Shown here piece by piece: positions 26,390 through 35,973 of a stretch of 64,000 bases of DNA. Within the stretch, counting starts at the first letter, position 1; every line of letters begins with the position of its first letter. Source of the stretch: Actinomadura graeca (GTDB taxonomy: Bacteria > Actinomycetota > Actinomycetes > Streptosporangiales > Streptosporangiaceae); NCBI RefSeq assembly GCF_019175365.1, contig NZ_CP059572.1:3286001-3350000 (forward strand). Direction: 5' to 3'. The notes under the pieces are model-generated. The model saw only the letters and a program-made list of their open reading frames with translations. It did not search any database and was not told the DNA's origin. Position numbers and translations under genes: made by a program.

Positions 26390-27913
26390 CTAGCCGGCGC
26401 CGGGGTCGGTGCCCGTCCCCGGCGGGGTGGGCGTGATGGTCGGGAGGGTGGCCGTCGGGTCGGGGCTGTGCGTCGGGCCCGTCGGCGTCGGGTCGGCCGT
26501 GGGACGGGTCGGCGTCGGGGACCCGGTCGGGCTGGGGCTCTCGGACGGCGACGGGCTGTACGACGGCGACCGGCTGTAGGACGTGCGGGGCGCCGGGCCC
26601 GACGGGGTGTGGCTCCTCGGCGCCGACGAGCTGGGCACGACGTCGCTGGTCCCGGGCGGTCCGCTGGGGTCGCTGACCTTCTGCCCCGCCTTGCCCTTGT
26701 CGCCGGAGCCGAGCGCGAGCGCCGCGGACACCACCACGATCGCCACGAACAGCGCGGCGGCGCCGGCGAGCACGGCCGGGCGGCCGGAGCCGGTGAGGGC
26801 GGTGCGGAGGCCGCGCCGCCCGCCGTCGCCGGGGAGGTGGCGGGGCAGGGTGTTGTCGGCGGCCCACTCGGCGGGCGTCGGGAGGCGGTCCGCGGACCCG
26901 CCGCCGGGCAGGTCCAGCTCGTCCCATTCGCCGGTGCCACCGGCCGCTCCGCGGTCGAACGCTCCAACCGGGGACGGCGCGGGACCGGCGCCCGCGGCGC
27001 CGTCGACGGCCTCCGCCGCGAGGACGCTGCCCACGGCGAGCATCGCGGTCTCGTCGGTGTCGCCCGCGGGGTGGACGGCCGCGGCCGCGGCGGCGGGGAC
27101 GACCGCGTCCTCGTGGCCGAGCAGCCGCATCAGCACCTGCCGGGCGTGCGGGCGGGCGGACGGGTCCTTGCGCAGGCAGTCGGTGACGAGGCCGCGCAGC
27201 GGGCCGTCCAGGTCGCCGAGCTCGGGCTCCTCGTGCAGGATCCGGTTGATCACGGCGGGGATGGTGTCCTGCCCGAAGGGCGGCTCGCCGGTGGCGGCGA
27301 ACACCAGCGTGGCGGCCCAGCAGAACACGTCCGCGGCGGTGCCAACCTCCTCGCCCTGGATCTGCTCGGGCGCCATGTAGGACGGGGTGCCGATGACCCG
27401 GCTGGTGAGCGTGGTGGAGCCGCTGATGGCGCGGGCCACGCCGAAGTCGATGACGCGCGGGCCGTCCGGGCCGATCAGCACGTTGTGCGGCTTGAAGTCG
27501 CGGTGGATGATCTTCGCCTGGTGGATCGCGGCGAGCGCGGTCGCGGTGCCGACGGCGAGCCGGTCCAGGGCCGCGCCGCCGAGCGGGCCGTCCTGCGTGA
27601 CCTGCTGGTTGAGCGAAGGCCCGGGGACGTACTCGCTGACGATGTAGGGCCGCTCGCCGGTGGCGTCGGCGTCGATGACCTGGGCGGTGCAGAACGGCGC
27701 GACCTTCTTGGCGACCTCCAGCTCCCGCAGGAAGCGGGCGCGCGCCTTATCGTCGGAGGTCAGCTCGGAGTGCAGCAGCTTGACCGCGACGCGCCTGCCG
27801 TTCTCGTCCTCCCCGAGGAACACGGTGCCCTGGCCGCCCTCGCCCACGCGGCCGGTCAGGGCGTAGGAACCAAGCCGCTCCGGGTCACCGGACCGCAGCG
27901 CCCCAACCTCCAT
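26390..27913 (-). CDS. Membrane Ser/Thr protein kinase (Hanks type)
   Basis: Protein of 507 residues. The kinase domain covers about residues 15-275: glycine loop GEGGQG, Lys45 in VAVKLL, catalytic loop HRDFKPHN, DFG and the APEQ motif. A variable cytoplasmic linker leads to one membrane helix (AVLAGAAALFVAIVVVSAAL, about 380-400). An extracytoplasmic tail of about 100 residues made of Pro/Ser/Thr repeats ends the protein; there are no PASTA modules. The ATG at 27913 starts right before the kinase fold; the frame is open upstream but reads as non-coding. The substrate is unknown. The Pro/Thr tail could contact the wall. Confidence 0.92.
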   Translation of the reverse strand: MEVGALRSGDPERLGSYALTGRVGEGGQGTVFLGEDENGRRVAVKLLHSELTSDDKARARFLRELEVAKKVAPFCTAQVIDADATGERPYIVSEYVPGPSLNQQVTQDGPLGGAALDRLAVGTATALAAIHQAKIIHRDFKPHNVLIGPDGPRVIDFGVARAISGSTTLTSRVIGTPSYMAPEQIQGEEVGTAADVFCWAATLVFAATGEPPFGQDTIPAVINRILHEEPELGDLDGPLRGLVTDCLRKDPSARPHARQVLMRLLGHEDAVVPAAAAAAVHPAGDTDETAMLAVGSVLAAEAVDGAAGAGPAPSPVGAFDRGAAGGTGEWDELDLPGGGSADRLPTPAEWAADNTLPRHLPGDGGRRGLRTALTGSGRPAVLAGAAALFVAIVVVSAALALGSGDKGKAGQKVSDPSGPPGTSDVVPSSSAPRSHTPSGPAPRTSYSRSPSYSPSPSESPSPTGSPTPTRPTADPTPTGPTHSPDPTATLPTITPTPPGTGTDPGAG

Positions 27914-28187
27914 GCGTGGAACCGTCCCTCTCCCAATCGACGGACCGAGCGGACCACGGGCTGATCGACGCAGGCCAGCGCTCCGCATATGTGACGCCCC
28001 GACCCCGGGGGAAGTTCACCCGGCCCCCCGGCCATACGGCGCGTTCTGCCCCCCGCCCCCGATCGAACACATTTGGGCCGGGCCCCCACCCTAATGCCGC
28101 CGGACCCCCCGCGATACCGCGCAACCACGGGTTCACCAAGGTGAGACCTGCGTTCCGGGGCGCGCCCGCCGCCCGGACGGGGTGGGT

Positions 28188-30149
28188 TCATGGGGTGAAA
28201 TGGGTGAGCACCTCTGGATTCGCCATGGAATCGCGGTTGGCGGCCTTGTCGACCGGCGTGCCCTGGAGGATCTTGCGGACGGGGACCTCCAGCTTCTTCC
28301 CCGACAGCGTCCGCGGGATGCCCGGCACCTCGCGGATCTCGTCGGGGACGTGGCGGGGCGACAGCGCCGACCGGATCCGGCGCTTGAGGCCGTCCACCAG
28401 CTCGTCGCCGAGGGACGCGCCCGGGGCGAGCTGGACGTACAGCAGGAGGCGCCCTTCCTGGCCGAGGCGCCCGGTGTCGATGACCAGGCTGTCGGCGATC
28501 TCCTCGAACGCCTCGACGACACGGTAGAAGTCGGACGTGCCCATCCGGACGCCGCCGCGGTTGAGGGTGGAGTCGGAGCGGCCGTAGATGACGCAGCCGC
28601 CGTCCGGGAGGATCTTGATCCAGTCGCCGTGGCGCCACACGCCCGGGTACATCCCGAAGTAGGACTCGCGGTAGCGTTCGCCGCCCTCGTCCTTCCAGAA
28701 CCCGACCGGCATGGACGGCATGGGCTCGGTGATGACCAGCTCGCCGACCTCGTCCAGCACCGGCTTCCCGTCGTCGCCGTAGGACTCGACCTTGGCGCCG
28801 AGGCCGCGGCACTGGATGACGCCCGCGCGGAGCGGCAGCAGGGGGGACGGGCCCACGAAGCCGGTGCACAGGTCCGTGCCGCCGGAGAACGAGCCGAGCA
28901 GCAGGTCCGCGCCGACCGCGTCGTACACCCAGGCGAAGCCCTCGGGCGGCAGCGGCGAGCCGGTGGAGCCGATCCCGCGCAGGCGCGAGAGGTCGAGGTC
29001 GCGCCCGGGGCGGAGGCCCTGCTTGGCGGACGCGGTGATGTACGGCGCGCCGACGCCCATGTAGGTGACGCCGCTGTCGGCGGCGAGGGTCCAGAGGTCG
29101 AGCGGGGCGCCGTCGTACATGACGACGGTGGAGCCCACCAGCAGGCCGCCGACGAGGTAGTTCCACATCATCCAGCCGGTGGTGGTGTACCAGAAGAAGA
29201 CGTCCTCGGGGCCGAGGTCCTGGTGGAACGACAGGGCCTTCACGTGCTCCAGGACGATGCCGCCGTGCCCGTGGACGATCGGCTTGGGCAGTCCCGTCGT
29301 CCCGGACGAGTAGACGACCCACAGCGGGTGGTCGAACGGCACGTCCTCGTACTCCGGGGCGTCGTGGCCCTGGCGCGGCAGGTCGCGGTAGTGGACACCG
29401 GCGCGCAGCCCGTCCGGCGTGGCGGCCGGGTCGAGGTAGGGGATCAGGACGGTGGCTGCGAGCGTCGGCAGCTCCGCCTCGATCTCGGCGACGACGTCCC
29501 GGCGGTCGAAGCGCTTGCCGTTGTAGGCGTAGCCGTCCACGGCGATCAGGACCTTCGGCTCGATCTGCGCGAACCTGTCGATGACCGACGAGGCGCCGAA
29601 GTCCGGGGAGCAGGACGACCAGATCGCGCCCAGCGACGCGGTCGCCAGGAAGCAGACGAGCGCCTCGGGGATGTTCGGGATGTAGGCCACGACGCGGTCG
29701 CCCCGGCCGACGCCGAGGTCGGCGAGTCCCGCGCGGACCTCCGCGACGTGCAGGGCCAGCTCGCGGTAGGTGAGGACGCGGTGCCCGCCCGCCTCCGACC
29801 GGAAGACCACGGCGGTCTTGTCGGGGGTGTCGGCGGCCCTGCGCAGGGCGTTGGCGGCGTAGTTGAGCGTGGCGCCGGGGAACCACTCCAGGCCGTCCAC
29901 CGGCATGGGGCCGCCCGACCGGACGGGGCCGTCTCCGCGCCGTCCGACGATCCCGAAATAGGACCAGATCGCGTCCCAGAACGCGTCGACCTCCGTGACC
30001 GACCAGCGCCAGAGGTCCTCGTAGGACGAGGTGTGCACGCCCCGGTCCCGCAGCCAGCGGGCGAAGCGCGTCGCCTGCGCGCGGTCGACGACCTCCGCCG
30101 ACGGCTCCCACAGCGGCGCACCCTCGGAAACCTCATGGTCACGGGACAT
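28188..30149 (-). CDS. Acetoacetate--CoA ligase (acetoacetyl-CoA synthetase)
   Basis: Adenylate-forming enzyme of 653 residues that activates acetoacetate with ATP and CoA. It has the AMP-binding motif YSSGTTGLPKPIVHGHGG, EWFPGATLNYA of the acetyl/acetoacetyl-CoA synthetase N-domain, and GRSDSTLNRGGVRMG of the C-domain. The length and N-terminal motif favour acetoacetyl- over acetyl-CoA synthetase. The ATG at 30149 follows GGAGGGGAG. It stands alone, with a 270-base gap to the kinase gene. It may feed ketone bodies or leucine-degradation products into acetyl-CoA metabolism. Confidence 0.93.
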   Translation of the reverse strand: MSRDHEVSEGAPLWEPSAEVVDRAQATRFARWLRDRGVHTSSYEDLWRWSVTEVDAFWDAIWSYFGIVGRRGDGPVRSGGPMPVDGLEWFPGATLNYAANALRRAADTPDKTAVVFRSEAGGHRVLTYRELALHVAEVRAGLADLGVGRGDRVVAYIPNIPEALVCFLATASLGAIWSSCSPDFGASSVIDRFAQIEPKVLIAVDGYAYNGKRFDRRDVVAEIEAELPTLAATVLIPYLDPAATPDGLRAGVHYRDLPRQGHDAPEYEDVPFDHPLWVVYSSGTTGLPKPIVHGHGGIVLEHVKALSFHQDLGPEDVFFWYTTTGWMMWNYLVGGLLVGSTVVMYDGAPLDLWTLAADSGVTYMGVGAPYITASAKQGLRPGRDLDLSRLRGIGSTGSPLPPEGFAWVYDAVGADLLLGSFSGGTDLCTGFVGPSPLLPLRAGVIQCRGLGAKVESYGDDGKPVLDEVGELVITEPMPSMPVGFWKDEGGERYRESYFGMYPGVWRHGDWIKILPDGGCVIYGRSDSTLNRGGVRMGTSDFYRVVEAFEEIADSLVIDTGRLGQEGRLLLYVQLAPGASLGDELVDGLKRRIRSALSPRHVPDEIREVPGIPRTLSGKKLEVPVRKILQGTPVDKAANRDSMANPEVLTHFTP

Positions 30150-30261
30150 GGTTCTCCCCTCCTGGCAACGCTCCTGCGGCGGCACCCACAGTATCGGCCG
30201 CACCCGTGCCCGACGCGCCCGCCCCGGGGGGCCCGCCGGGCGGGGCTACAAACGGGGCGGG

Positions 30262-30972
30262 TCAGAGGCGGGTGAGGTCGGCGGCGGCCGCGACGACCGC
30301 GTTGGTATCGGCGAGGGTCGACAGGACGCGGTCGGCGCCGGCGGCGCGCAGCTCGGCCTCGGTGGCGCTGCCGGTGGCCACGGCCACGACCGGGGACCCG
30401 GCGATGCGGGCCGCCTGGACGTCGCGGGGCGAGTCGGCGATGTAGACCGTCGCGGACTCCAGGTAGCGGGCGCCGTGCCGCTCCCCCGCCCGCGAGCGGG
30501 CCAGTTCCAGCAGCGCCGCCTTGCTGTAGACGCCGTTCTCGTATCCGCCGGACTCCAGGTCGAGGTGCTCGGCGAGGCCCAGCTCGGTCACCTTCAGCAC
30601 CGCGTTCGGCCGGAGGGAGCCCGTCAGCACGGACTGGGCCACCCCCGGGACGTGCGCGAGCGCCTGGACGGCCTCGCGGGCGCCCGCGAGGACCCGCCCG
30701 TGGGTGCGCAGGTCACCGCGGCGGGAGGCGAACGCCTCGGTGAGGGCGGCCGTGAACGCGGGCAGGTGGTCGTCGGTGGTGACGACGTCGTTGAAGGCCA
30801 GCGTCTCGAAGATGATCTCGGATTCGGTGCGGCCGGGGGTGGGGGCGAGCCGGACGAGGGGCCGTCCGATCGTCCGCCGGAACGCCTCGGCGTACGCCTC
30901 GCGGGTGACCCGCCCGACGTCGACCAGCGTGTGATCGATGTTCCACAGCACCAGTCGGTTCAGCGTCGACAT
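30262..30972 (-). CDS. HAD-superfamily protein with Asn in place of the nucleophile Asp
   Basis: HAD fold of 236 residues, like phosphoglycolate phosphatases. Motif I reads LVLWNIDHTLVDVG. The family needs DxDxT, where the first Asp is the nucleophile; here it is Asn11 (codon AAC), while the second Asp is kept. Motif II is SVLTGS (Thr), and the acidic motif is YIADSPRDVQAA. A helical cap lies between about residues 20 and 85. With the nucleophile changed, ordinary phosphatase chemistry is doubtful; deamidation or a binding role are possible. It lies between acetoacetyl-CoA synthetase and pruA, with separate promoters likely. Confidence 0.85.
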   Translation of the reverse strand: MSTLNRLVLWNIDHTLVDVGRVTREAYAEAFRRTIGRPLVRLAPTPGRTESEIIFETLAFNDVVTTDDHLPAFTAALTEAFASRRGDLRTHGRVLAGAREAVQALAHVPGVAQSVLTGSLRPNAVLKVTELGLAEHLDLESGGYENGVYSKAALLELARSRAGERHGARYLESATVYIADSPRDVQAARIAGSPVVAVATGSATEAELRAAGADRVLSTLADTNAVVAAAADLTRL

Positions 30973-31118
30973 CCCGTTCCCAAGCGCGGTCGGAGGAGCG
31001 TCCGCGGGCAGGTTGCGGCGCGCCCGCGACGTGCGGCGAGCTTATCGTCCGGCCTCGCGCCGCCGAGCGCAACCGGCCGCCGGGGGGCGGGCCTCACCCC
31101 CGCCGCGCAAGGGCCTCC

Positions 31119-32759
31119 TCACGCCGGGGGCGGGCCCATGTGGGGGTAGCGGTGGTCGGTCGGCGGAACGAACGTCTCCTTGATCGCCCGGACGTTCGTC
31201 CAGCGCAGGAGGTTGAACACCGACCCGGCCTTGTCGTTGGTGCCGGACGCGCGGGCGCCGCCGAACGGCTGCTGCCCGACGACCGCGCCGGTCGGCTTGT
31301 CGTTGATGTAGAAGTTGCCCGCGGCGAAGCGGAGGGTCTCGGTGGCCGCGGCGATGGCGGCGCGGTCCCGGGCGATGACGGCTCCGGTCAGGCCGTACTC
31401 GCTGACGCCCTCCATCTGCGCCAGGACGGCGTCGTAGTCGCCGTCGTCGTAGACGTGGACGGCGAGGATCGGGCCGAAGTACTCGGCGGTGAAGATCTCG
31501 TCGGTGGGGTCGTCGCACTCCAGGACGGTCGGCCGGACGAAATAGCCCCGCGAGTCGTCGAACGTGCCCCCGGCGAGGATCCGGATCGAGTGCAGGGTGC
31601 GGGCGCGCTCGATGGCGCGGCGGTGCTTGGCGAACGCGCGCTCGTCGATGACCGCGCCCATGAAGAGCGAGAGGTCCTCGGCGACGTTCCCCATCGTCAG
31701 GCCCTCGGCCTCGGCGCACAGGTCGTCGCGCAGCCCGTCCCAGATCGAGCGGGGGACGTAGGCGCGGGAGGCCGCGGAGCACTTCTGCCCCTGGTACTCG
31801 AAGGCGCCGCGGATCAGGGCGGTCTTCAGGACGGCCGGGTCGGCGGACGGGTGCGCGACGACGAAGTCCTTGCCGCCCGTCTCGCCGACGATGCGCGGGT
31901 AGCCCCGGTAGCCGGCGATGTTCTCGCCGATCGTCCGCCAGAGGTGCTGGAAGGTCGGCGGCGAGCCGGTGAAGTGCAGGCCGGCGAGCTCGGGGTGCCG
32001 GAGCGCCACGTCCGACACGGCCCGGCCGTTGCCCGTCACCATGTTGATCACGCCGGGCGGGAGCCCGGCGGCCTCCAGCAGCCGCATCGTGTGGTGCGCG
32101 GCGAGCTGCTGCGTCGGGGACGGCTTCCAGACCACGACGTTGCCCATCAGCGCGGGCGAGGTCGGCAGGTTCCCGGCGATCGCGCTGAAGTTGAACGGGG
32201 TGATGGCGAGGACGAAGCCCTCCAGCGGCCGGTACTCCATCCGGTTCCAGGCGCCCGGCGGGGAGTTCGGCTGCCGCTCGCGGATCTGCCGCGCGTAGGC
32301 GACGTTGAACCGCAGAAAGTCGATCAGCTCGCAGGCCGAGTCGATCTCCGCCTGCTGCACCGACTTGGACTGCCCGAGGATCGTCGCGGCGTTCAGCGTG
32401 GACCGCCACGGGCCCGCCAGCAGCTCCGCGGCCCGCAGGAAGATCGCGGCGCGGTCGTCGGGGGCCATGGACCGCCAGCCGGACGCGGCCTGGCGCGCCG
32501 CGGCGACGGCCTCGGCCACGTCGGCGTCGGTGGCCTCGCCCATCCGGCCGAGGACGTGGCCGTGGTCGTGCGGCTCCACGACGTCGATCGGCGCGCCCGC
32601 GCCCATGCGCCGCTCGCCCCCGATCGCCATCGTCAGCTCGGCCGCCGCGCCGCCGAGGTCCTTGATCCGGGCTTCGAGCGCGGCCCGCTCGGCGCTGCCC
32701 GGCGCGTAGCCCTTGACCGGCTCGTTCACGGGTACCGGCACGTCGGTGACGGCGTCCAT
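31119..32759 (-). CDS. pruA: L-glutamate gamma-semialdehyde (1-pyrroline-5-carboxylate) dehydrogenase
   Basis: NAD aldehyde dehydrogenase of 546 residues, the second step of proline degradation, producing glutamate. Catalytic Cys is in YQGQKCSAASRAYVP. The Glu region is VGETGGKDF, and the NAD site is FTGSPPTFQ. The N-terminus (VPVNEPVKGYAPGSAERAAL) is that of actinobacterial PruA proteins, about 540 residues long. The ATG at 32759 is clear. The proline dehydrogenase gene normally beside it is not in the window. Its product glutamate is the substrate of the large dehydrogenase at 21243. Confidence 0.97.
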   Translation of the reverse strand: MDAVTDVPVPVNEPVKGYAPGSAERAALEARIKDLGGAAAELTMAIGGERRMGAGAPIDVVEPHDHGHVLGRMGEATDADVAEAVAAARQAASGWRSMAPDDRAAIFLRAAELLAGPWRSTLNAATILGQSKSVQQAEIDSACELIDFLRFNVAYARQIRERQPNSPPGAWNRMEYRPLEGFVLAITPFNFSAIAGNLPTSPALMGNVVVWKPSPTQQLAAHHTMRLLEAAGLPPGVINMVTGNGRAVSDVALRHPELAGLHFTGSPPTFQHLWRTIGENIAGYRGYPRIVGETGGKDFVVAHPSADPAVLKTALIRGAFEYQGQKCSAASRAYVPRSIWDGLRDDLCAEAEGLTMGNVAEDLSLFMGAVIDERAFAKHRRAIERARTLHSIRILAGGTFDDSRGYFVRPTVLECDDPTDEIFTAEYFGPILAVHVYDDGDYDAVLAQMEGVSEYGLTGAVIARDRAAIAAATETLRFAAGNFYINDKPTGAVVGQQPFGGARASGTNDKAGSVFNLLRWTNVRAIKETFVPPTDHRYPHMGPPPA

Positions 32760-32851
32760 CTGGTCGCTCCCTGCGGTTCTCCGGCGGCGTTTCCGACGTG
32801 CGGGGACCTACCCGCCGGTCCGCGGCCGAATACTCCGGCGACCGCCCGCCG

Positions 32852-33343
32852 TCATTCCAGGTGCGGGAGCTCCTGGGTGGCGTACCAGAGCAGCTCGTGG
32901 CCCTTGGCTCCGTCCACGGTGAACCGGGCGTCCTCGTCGCCCGCGTCGGCGGCGGCCAGGGCGTCAGCGGCGGCGGCGATGTCGGGGGCGGCTGACGGAT
33001 CGTCCACGTGGGCGGAGGCGATCTTCCGCCACGGGACGGCGGCGGCCAGCTCCGACAGCGACCGGTCGGCGGAGCCGCCCCGCCAGGCGACCGCGTCGCC
33101 GGGCACCTCGGCGGCCAGCACGACCCGGCGGCGGGGCGCGGACGGGTCGGCGGCGAGCAGCCGCAGGGAGGCGCGGGCGGCGGCGGTCATCGCCGCGTAC
33201 TCCAGCTCCTCCAGGTCGCCGGAGGCGTACCACTCGCGGAGCGCGGGCGTCACCGCGTGGGCGGACAGCGGGGCGGGGCCGATCTCCCGCGCGGCCCGGA
33301 CGGCGGCGAGGAGGGTGAGCGTGGACGGCAGGTAGACGCGCAT
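32852..33343 (-). CDS. DUF6912-type conserved protein
   Basis: Soluble Ala-rich protein of 163 residues. It starts MRVYLPSTLTLLAAV and contains YAAMTAAARASLRLL and RRVVLAAEVPGDAV, a pattern common to a small actinobacterial family of unknown function (I believe DUF6912). It ends with GHELLWYATQEL. Its start is 17 bases from the stop of the HAD gene, so the two are probably co-transcribed. No catalytic residues are evident. Confidence 0.65.
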   Translation of the reverse strand: MRVYLPSTLTLLAAVRAAREIGPAPLSAHAVTPALREWYASGDLEELEYAAMTAAARASLRLLAADPSAPRRRVVLAAEVPGDAVAWRGGSADRSLSELAAAVPWRKIASAHVDDPSAAPDIAAAADALAAADAGDEDARFTVDGAKGHELLWYATQELPHLE

Positions 33344-33360
33344 GACGGTCAGTCAGTCTG

Positions 33361-33996
33361 TCACGGCAGCAGGCCCAGGCCGCGCAGTTCGGCGATCGTG
33401 GCCTCGGCGGAGGTGTGGTGGAGGCCGCGCAGGCCGAGGGCCTCGGCGGCGCGGACGTTGTGGTCGATGTCGTCGATGAACACGCAGTCCGCGGCGTCCA
33501 GGCCGAGCAGGTCCAGGGTGTACCGGAAGATCGCCTCGCCGGGCTTGCGCAGCCCGACCTCGCAGGAGATGACGACCTCGTCGAAGACGCCGGCGAACAG
33601 CTCGCGGGGGTAGTCGTTGCCCCAGGAGTTGGACAGCAGCGCGGTGCGGGCGCCACCGGCGCGGACCGCGCGCAGCGCCGCGTACATCGGCTCGACGGGG
33701 ACGAACGCGCCGAACATGCGGGTGAGCAGGCCGTCCGCGGCGACCGGGCCGCCGTCCTCGGTGAGCAGCTCGGCGGCGAGGAGCCGCTCGAACTCGGCGA
33801 CGGGCAGCGTGCCGTCCTCCAGCCCGTGGACGGGGTTGGTCCCGGCGCCGTCGTACGCCTGCCGCACCCAGCCGCGCATGACGGCGCGGTAGCGGACGGC
33901 GTCGACGCGGTCGGCGGCCAGCCACGCGGCGACGGTCTCCTCCAGCGGGGACGTCAGGACGCCGCCCCAGTCGGTGATGACGCCTTTGACGGTCAC
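33361..33996 (-). CDS. HAD-family hydrolase (haloacid dehalogenase/epoxide-hydrolase N-type)
   Basis: Hydrolase of 211 residues. Motif I is GVITDWGGVLTSP (nucleophile Asp in DWGG), motif II ALLSNSWG, motif III GLRKPGEAIF and motif IV FIDDIDHNVRAA, all intact. This DxGGV variant is typical of the HAD-IA group related to the N-terminal domain of epoxide hydrolases. GTG 33996 is used because the fold begins there. The substrate is unknown. It precedes the DUF6912 gene closely and is separated from murQ by a strong terminator. Confidence 0.85.
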   Translation of the reverse strand: MTVKGVITDWGGVLTSPLEETVAAWLAADRVDAVRYRAVMRGWVRQAYDGAGTNPVHGLEDGTLPVAEFERLLAAELLTEDGGPVAADGLLTRMFGAFVPVEPMYAALRAVRAGGARTALLSNSWGNDYPRELFAGVFDEVVISCEVGLRKPGEAIFRYTLDLLGLDAADCVFIDDIDHNVRAAEALGLRGLHHTSAEATIAELRGLGLLP

Positions 33997-34059
33997 GGGC
34001 CCGATCGTAGGGGATCGGCGGCGCCGCACCGAACATCGTTCTGGCGGGCGCCGTCCCGA

Positions 34060-34108
34060 GGGCCGTGATCATACGATCGATGCGGGGACGATCGCATGAT
34101 CACGGCCC
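34060..34108 (-). terminator. murQ terminator, two-tier hairpin
   Basis: GGGCCGTGATCAT and ATGATCACGGCCC form a perfect 13-base outer stem; CGATCG/CGATCG form an inner stem. It starts nine bases after the murQ stop (minus strand). Confidence 0.8.
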
Positions 34109-34117
34109 CCGGCCCGG

Positions 34118-35014
34118 TCAGGCCGACCGGAGCCGCTGCAGCGCCTCCCTGACGCCTCCGTCGGCCTCCTCCAGGACGATCGTCGCACGCGCGGCGGGGA
34201 CCTCGCCGAGCAGTGAGACGAGGGCGACGCGGGTGTTCCCCCCCGCTTCCGACAGCGCGTTCTCGCAGGTGCGGGCGTCCATGCCGGTCGCCTCCGTGAG
34301 GATGCGCACGAGCCGGGTCCGCAGTTTGGAGTTCAGCGCGTTCACACTGACCATCAGGTTGGAGTAGGTGCGGCCGAGCCGCACCATCAGGGTGGTGGAG
34401 AAGGAGTTGAGGACGAGCTTCGTCGCGGTCCCCGCCTTCATCCGGGTCGAGCCGCTGATCACCTCCGGGCCGGTGGCCAGGCCGATGTGCACCTCCACTT
34501 CGTCGCCGTACGGCGTGTGCGGGTTGCAGCTGATCAGTGCGGTCCGCGCCCCGATGGCGGCGGACGCGCGCAGCGCCCCCACCACGTACGGGGTGCGGCC
34601 GCTCGCGGCGATGCCGATGGCGATGTCGCCTGGCTGGACGTCGCGGGCGTCCCGGGTGCCGAGCTCGACGTCGTCCTCGACGTCGGAGATCGCCTGGGAC
34701 AACGCCCCAGGGCCGCCCGCGTGGTGGGCCACGACGCGGCCCCAGATGCCGAACGTCGGGGGCAGCTCGGCGGCGTCGATCACCGCGAGCCGTCCGGACG
34801 TGCCGGCGCCGAAGTAGTGCACGCGCCCACCGGCGCGCAGCGAATCCACCGCGAGGTCGACCAGCCGGGCGATCTCGGGCAGGACGGACGCGACGACCAT
34901 GGGCACGGTCGCGTCCTCAGTATTGATCAGGTGCAGCACCTCCAGGGTCGGCAGTGTGTCGACGTCGAGGGTGCGCGGGTTCCTGCCCTCGGTGGGGAGC
35001 TCGCAATCGATCAC
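34118..35014 (-). CDS. murQ: N-acetylmuramic acid 6-phosphate etherase
   Basis: Etherase of 298 residues, cleaving the lactyl ether of MurNAc-6-P to give GlcNAc-6-P and D-lactate. It has the SIS fold with YFGAGTSGRLAVIDAAE, the catalytic Glu region EDDVELG, and NPHTPYGDEVEVHIG. The GTG at 35014 overlaps the stop of the RpiR regulator (GTGA), so the two are co-translated and the regulator very probably controls this pathway. The GlcNAc-6-P it makes is the substrate of NagA at 46758. Confidence 0.96.
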   Translation of the reverse strand: MIDCELPTEGRNPRTLDVDTLPTLEVLHLINTEDATVPMVVASVLPEIARLVDLAVDSLRAGGRVHYFGAGTSGRLAVIDAAELPPTFGIWGRVVAHHAGGPGALSQAISDVEDDVELGTRDARDVQPGDIAIGIAASGRTPYVVGALRASAAIGARTALISCNPHTPYGDEVEVHIGLATGPEVISGSTRMKAGTATKLVLNSFSTTLMVRLGRTYSNLMVSVNALNSKLRTRLVRILTEATGMDARTCENALSEAGGNTRVALVSLLGEVPAARATIVLEEADGGVREALQRLRSA

Positions 35015-35973
35015 CGACGCCTCCGGTCGGGTCGCACGGTCCGGCCGCGGACCGCCTCGAATGTGGCTTCCAGGGCCTTGCGGGTGGGCCCGTAGGTGCG
35101 CTGCGCCACACCGACGAAGACGCAGTCGACCACGGTCAGCTGCGCCAGCCGGCTGGCGGTGGCGCCGGAGCGGAAGGTCGTCTCCCGCGCCGCCGTCGTC
35201 AGGATCAGGTCGGACACCTCCGCTATCGGGGATTTGGGAAAATTGGTCAGAGCCACGGTCCTCACTCCGTTGTTCCTGGCCACCTCCAGTGCGTCGATGG
35301 TCTCCACGGTCGCGCCCGAGTGCGAGATCCCGATCGCCACGTTCCCGCTGCCCAGCACGGCCGCGCTGGTGAGCATGATGTGGGCGTCCGACCACGCCGA
35401 GCACACCCGGCCGATCCGGTGCAGCTTCTGCTGGAAGTCGGCGGCGACGAAGGCGCTCGCGCCCACGCCGTAGACGTCGACGCGGTCGGCGGCGACGACG
35501 GCGTCGACGACCTGTTCCAGCATCTTGATGTCGAGCTGGGCGGCGGTCTCCTCCACGGCCCGCGCGTCGGCGAAGGTCACCTTCTCCACGATCTGCTCAA
35601 GGGAATCGTCGGGACTGATGTCGCTGCCGATGACCCGCCCGCCGCTGGCGCTCTGGGCACGTCCCGCCTCGGTGGCGAGGGTCAGTCGGAGCTCTGGATA
35701 ACCATGGAACCCGATCGCCCGGCAGAACCTGATGACCGTGGTCTCCGAGGTACCACAGGTCTGGGCGAGTTCGGTGATGGTGGAGTTCGCGACCCCCTCG
35801 GGGTCGTCGATGACGCGTTGAGCGACTCGTCGCTCGGCGGGGGGCAGCGAGGGCAGCAGCGAGCGCACCCGCACCACGGTGCTCAGCGGCGTCTGATCCT
35901 TGGGCGCCGCGTCTTCCCTGGACGTACCGGCCTCCCCTGTGCTCCCGCTGTCGGGGCCGATGGGTTTCCTCAT
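35011..35973 (-). CDS. murR: RpiR/MurR-family transcriptional regulator
   Basis: Regulator of 320 residues. The N-terminal helix-turn-helix (about 40-105: ELAQTCGTSETTVIRFCRAI followed by GFHGYPELRL) joins a C-terminal SIS domain (about 150-290: VDVYGVGASAFVAADFQQKL, ISHSGATVETIDALEVA) that binds a sugar phosphate, expected to be MurNAc-6-P. It is coupled to murQ. A palindrome of GTAAG/CTTAC type sits directly before its start codon, in the region divergent with the kinase gene, so it can control both directions. Confidence 0.92.
   Translation of the reverse strand: MRKPIGPDSGSTGEAGTSREDAAPKDQTPLSTVVRVRSLLPSLPPAERRVAQRVIDDPEGVANSTITELAQTCGTSETTVIRFCRAIGFHGYPELRLTLATEAGRAQSASGGRVIGSDISPDDSLEQIVEKVTFADARAVEETAAQLDIKMLEQVVDAVVAADRVDVYGVGASAFVAADFQQKLHRIGRVCSAWSDAHIMLTSAAVLGSGNVAIGISHSGATVETIDALEVARNNGVRTVALTNFPKSPIAEVSDLILTTAARETTFRSGATASRLAQLTVVDCVFVGVAQRTYGPTRKALEATFEAVRGRTVRPDRRRR

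Noticed and set aside
28182..30275. Long plus-strand frame opposite the acetoacetyl-CoA synthetase gene
   Set aside because: Shadow frame with repetitive Arg/Gly/Val composition; the minus frame has every synthetase motif.
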